Part shown: positions 12,965-13,921 of the stretch, in pieces
Numbering within the stretch: the stretch's first letter is position 1
Layout of the letters: each line of letters begins with the position of its first letter
From: Helicobacteraceae bacterium
Lineage (GTDB): Bacteria; Campylobacterota; Campylobacteria; Campylobacterales; SZUA-545
Reading direction: 5' to 3'
Assembly: GCA_011390075.1 (NCBI GenBank)
Contig: JAABTA010000005.1
Span: 1-13,921, forward strand
Length of the DNA stretch: 13,921 bases
Translations under genes and position numbers: made by a program
The notes under the pieces: model-generated
Told to the model about the DNA's origin: nothing
Seen by the model: the letters and a program-made list of their open reading frames with translations, nothing else
Databases searched by the model: none

Positions 12965-13703
12965 CAACAGAAAAGGTGGCACTGGTAAATCCACCACCGC
13001 TGTCAATCTAGCAGGAGAGTTAGCCAAACAAAGCTCTGTGTTACTAATAGATTTTGACACTCAAGGCCATGCAAGTATTGGAGTAGGGCACTATCCAAAT
13101 GAGCAACAAGGTGCCCATGGGATCTTTTCTGGTAAAACCCTCAGCGAAACTTTTTTGCCAACAATGCTAGACAATCTCACCCTAGCACCAGCACAAGAGT
13201 TTTTTGATGTCTATGAGCACCATAATCTTCAAGGAATACTGCAAACTGTTTACGAAAAAGAGCGGTTAGCCTATTTTTTTGATTACTGCATTATCGACAC
13301 CCCTCCTACTTATGATGCTCTATTAAAAAACGCTTTAGAGGTTGCTGACGCTGTGATTATTCCCATGGTGCCACACCCTTTAGGCATTGTTGGAGCCCAA
13401 CAGATGCTAAGAGCCATCTATCAAATATCCATTCAGATGGGGAAAAAAGCGCCTTTTGTAGGGATCTTACCTGTGCTTTTTAATAAGCATATACAAGAAC
13501 ACACTGACTCCATCAAAGAGGTGAACAAATGTTTTGGAGAGGAAAAAATATTTTCTGCTATTACAATTGATATAGCTTTAGCTTCCCAGTTTAAAGAGCA
13601 AATACCCCTTGTTTTAAGTGACAAAAAAAGAGGTGGGGCAAGAGATTACAAGCAATTTACAAAAGAGCTCAAAAAAAGGCTCAAAAAAGGAGCCTCTCTA
13701 TGA
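12945..13703 (+). CDS. ParA/MinD-family ATPase of the chemosensory cluster
   Basis: A 252-residue ATPase of the deviant-Walker type. Visible are Walker A RKGGTGKST (9-17) with signature K10 and catalytic K15, Walker A' LLIDFDTQG (33-41) and Walker B CIIDTPP (115-121). The C-terminal SDKKRGGARDYKQF (225-238) corresponds to the segment ending ParA proteins. Such ATPases form ATP-dependent dimers on the nucleoid and distribute plasmids, chromosomes or protein clusters. No ParB gene follows. The position directly after cheA and the STAS gene argues for positioning a chemoreceptor array, as PpfA does for Rhodobacter cytoplasmic clusters and ParC for Vibrio polar arrays. The start is GTG 12945, overlapping the upstream gene by 20 bases; no strong ribosome site is seen, so it probably depends on coupling. 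Confidence 0.88.
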   Translation: MKTVLISNRKGGTGKSTTAVNLAGELAKQSSVLLIDFDTQGHASIGVGHYPNEQQGAHGIFSGKTLSETFLPTMLDNLTLAPAQEFFDVYEHHNLQGILQTVYEKERLAYFFDYCIIDTPPTYDALLKNALEVADAVIIPMVPHPLGIVGAQQMLRAIYQISIQMGKKAPFVGILPVLFNKHIQEHTDSIKEVNKCFGEEKIFSAITIDIALASQFKEQIPLVLSDKKRGGARDYKQFTKELKKRLKKGASL

Positions 13704-13921
13704 GGACTTTTATTGTTGTATACACACTTTTTCTTTGTTTTGCTACCCAAACTTTTGCAGAACTTGATCTATTTATTCAAAGCCCCTTTGAAAAAAATAA
13801 AAACTTCTCTACCACACAAGAGGCGTTTTGTAGCAATGAGAAGCCTATTCCTAAAGAGGCAACTATCATTAGCATAGAACAGGCAAAAGAGCTTTTTTTT
13901 GACGATGTGCTTTTTATTGAT
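13700..13921 (+). CDS. Exported rhodanese-like protein, N-terminal part (gene runs off the right edge)
   Basis: Seventy-four codons are visible from ATG 13700, which overlaps the parA stop as ATGA and has AAAAGGAG 7 bases upstream. The product begins with a likely Sec signal peptide: MRTF, a hydrophobic stretch (about 5-16), then ATQTFA before ELD, giving predicted cleavage after Ala20. The segment ATIISIEQAKELFFDDVLFI (54-73) followed by D resembles the opening of a rhodanese domain, where a helix leads to the strand ending in VxxIDxR. The catalytic Cys loop is beyond the edge, so function is provisional. A periplasmic protein at the end of a cytoplasmic chemosensory operon is unexpected. 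It may belong to an unrelated following function, or act as a periplasmic redox/sulfur component. Confidence 0.6.
   Translation, partial: MRTFIVVYTLFLCFATQTFAELDLFIQSPFEKNKNFSTTQEAFCSNEKPIPKEATIISIEQAKELFFDDVLFID

Noticed and set aside
12945..13703. Reading the ParA gene as the chromosomal Soj of a parABS locus.
   Set aside because: No ParB gene follows, it overlaps a STAS gene after cheA, and its sequence (RKGGTGKST, IIDTPPTYDALLKNAL) is less like Soj than expected for the chromosomal protein. The parS-like sites keep the question partly open.
1..13921. Very frequent AGATCT/GATC words as a possible restriction or uptake signal.
   Set aside because: They mostly follow from common Asp-Leu, Arg-Ser and Glu-Ile/Leu codon pairs in this AT-rich coding style; no regular spacing was seen.
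1..13921. tRNA, rRNA, CRISPR arrays, insertion sequences or attachment sites.
   Set aside because: Almost every base is coding in well-supported genes; no repeat-spacer pattern, transposase or RNA gene signature was found on either strand.

Overview
The window looks like a chromosomal segment of a Campylobacterota (epsilonproteobacterial) bacterium, probably a free-living Sulfurimonas/Sulfuricurvum/Arcobacter-type relative. This rests on the AT-rich, densely overlapping gene layout, an rsmA-rnj pair whose RNase J has a long Asn/Arg/Lys-rich N-terminal extension (known from Helicobacter and Campylobacter), and a stand-alone Aer/CetB-type PAS protein. Genus is an inference; no search was run.

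Layout. On the minus strand at the left edge are the start of an RNase J gene (1-373) and rsmA (387-1166). A 64-base divergent intergenic region follows. From 1231 to the right edge every gene is on the plus strand and gaps never exceed about 10 bases, so it reads as one very long operon. It starts with three housekeeping genes (hisF, a nucleoside phosphorylase/nucleosidase-like gene, rlmN) and continues into an unusual chemosensory cluster: PAS(CetB/Aer-like) - soluble double-tip chemoreceptor - triple CheW - CheB - HEAT-repeat protein - CheR - CheY - CheA - STAS-like protein - ParA ATPase - exported rhodanese-like protein (cut by the edge). There are no RNA genes, CRISPR arrays or insertion sequences.

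How the genes fit together. The only receptor encoded here has no membrane segment and carries two complete chemoreceptor signalling tips about 300 residues apart. The adaptor is a fusion of three CheW domains, and the cluster ends with an orphan ParA-type ATPase. Soluble double-tip receptors (Vibrio DosM) and ParA-type ATPases that position cytoplasmic chemoreceptor clusters (Rhodobacter PpfA) are each known separately. Here both occur in one gene set, with a flavin-type PAS module as the likely redox input. I infer a cytoplasmic, ParA-positioned redox/energy-sensing array with CheR/CheB adaptation, CheA/CheY output and HEAT and STAS accessory proteins.

Separately, three 16-bp sites each one base from the canonical ParB-binding parS sequence lie inside coding regions (2258-2273, 3589-3604, 11274-11289), all in the same codon phase. 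They suggest that the region is a centromere-like, possibly origin-proximal, ParB-loading zone.
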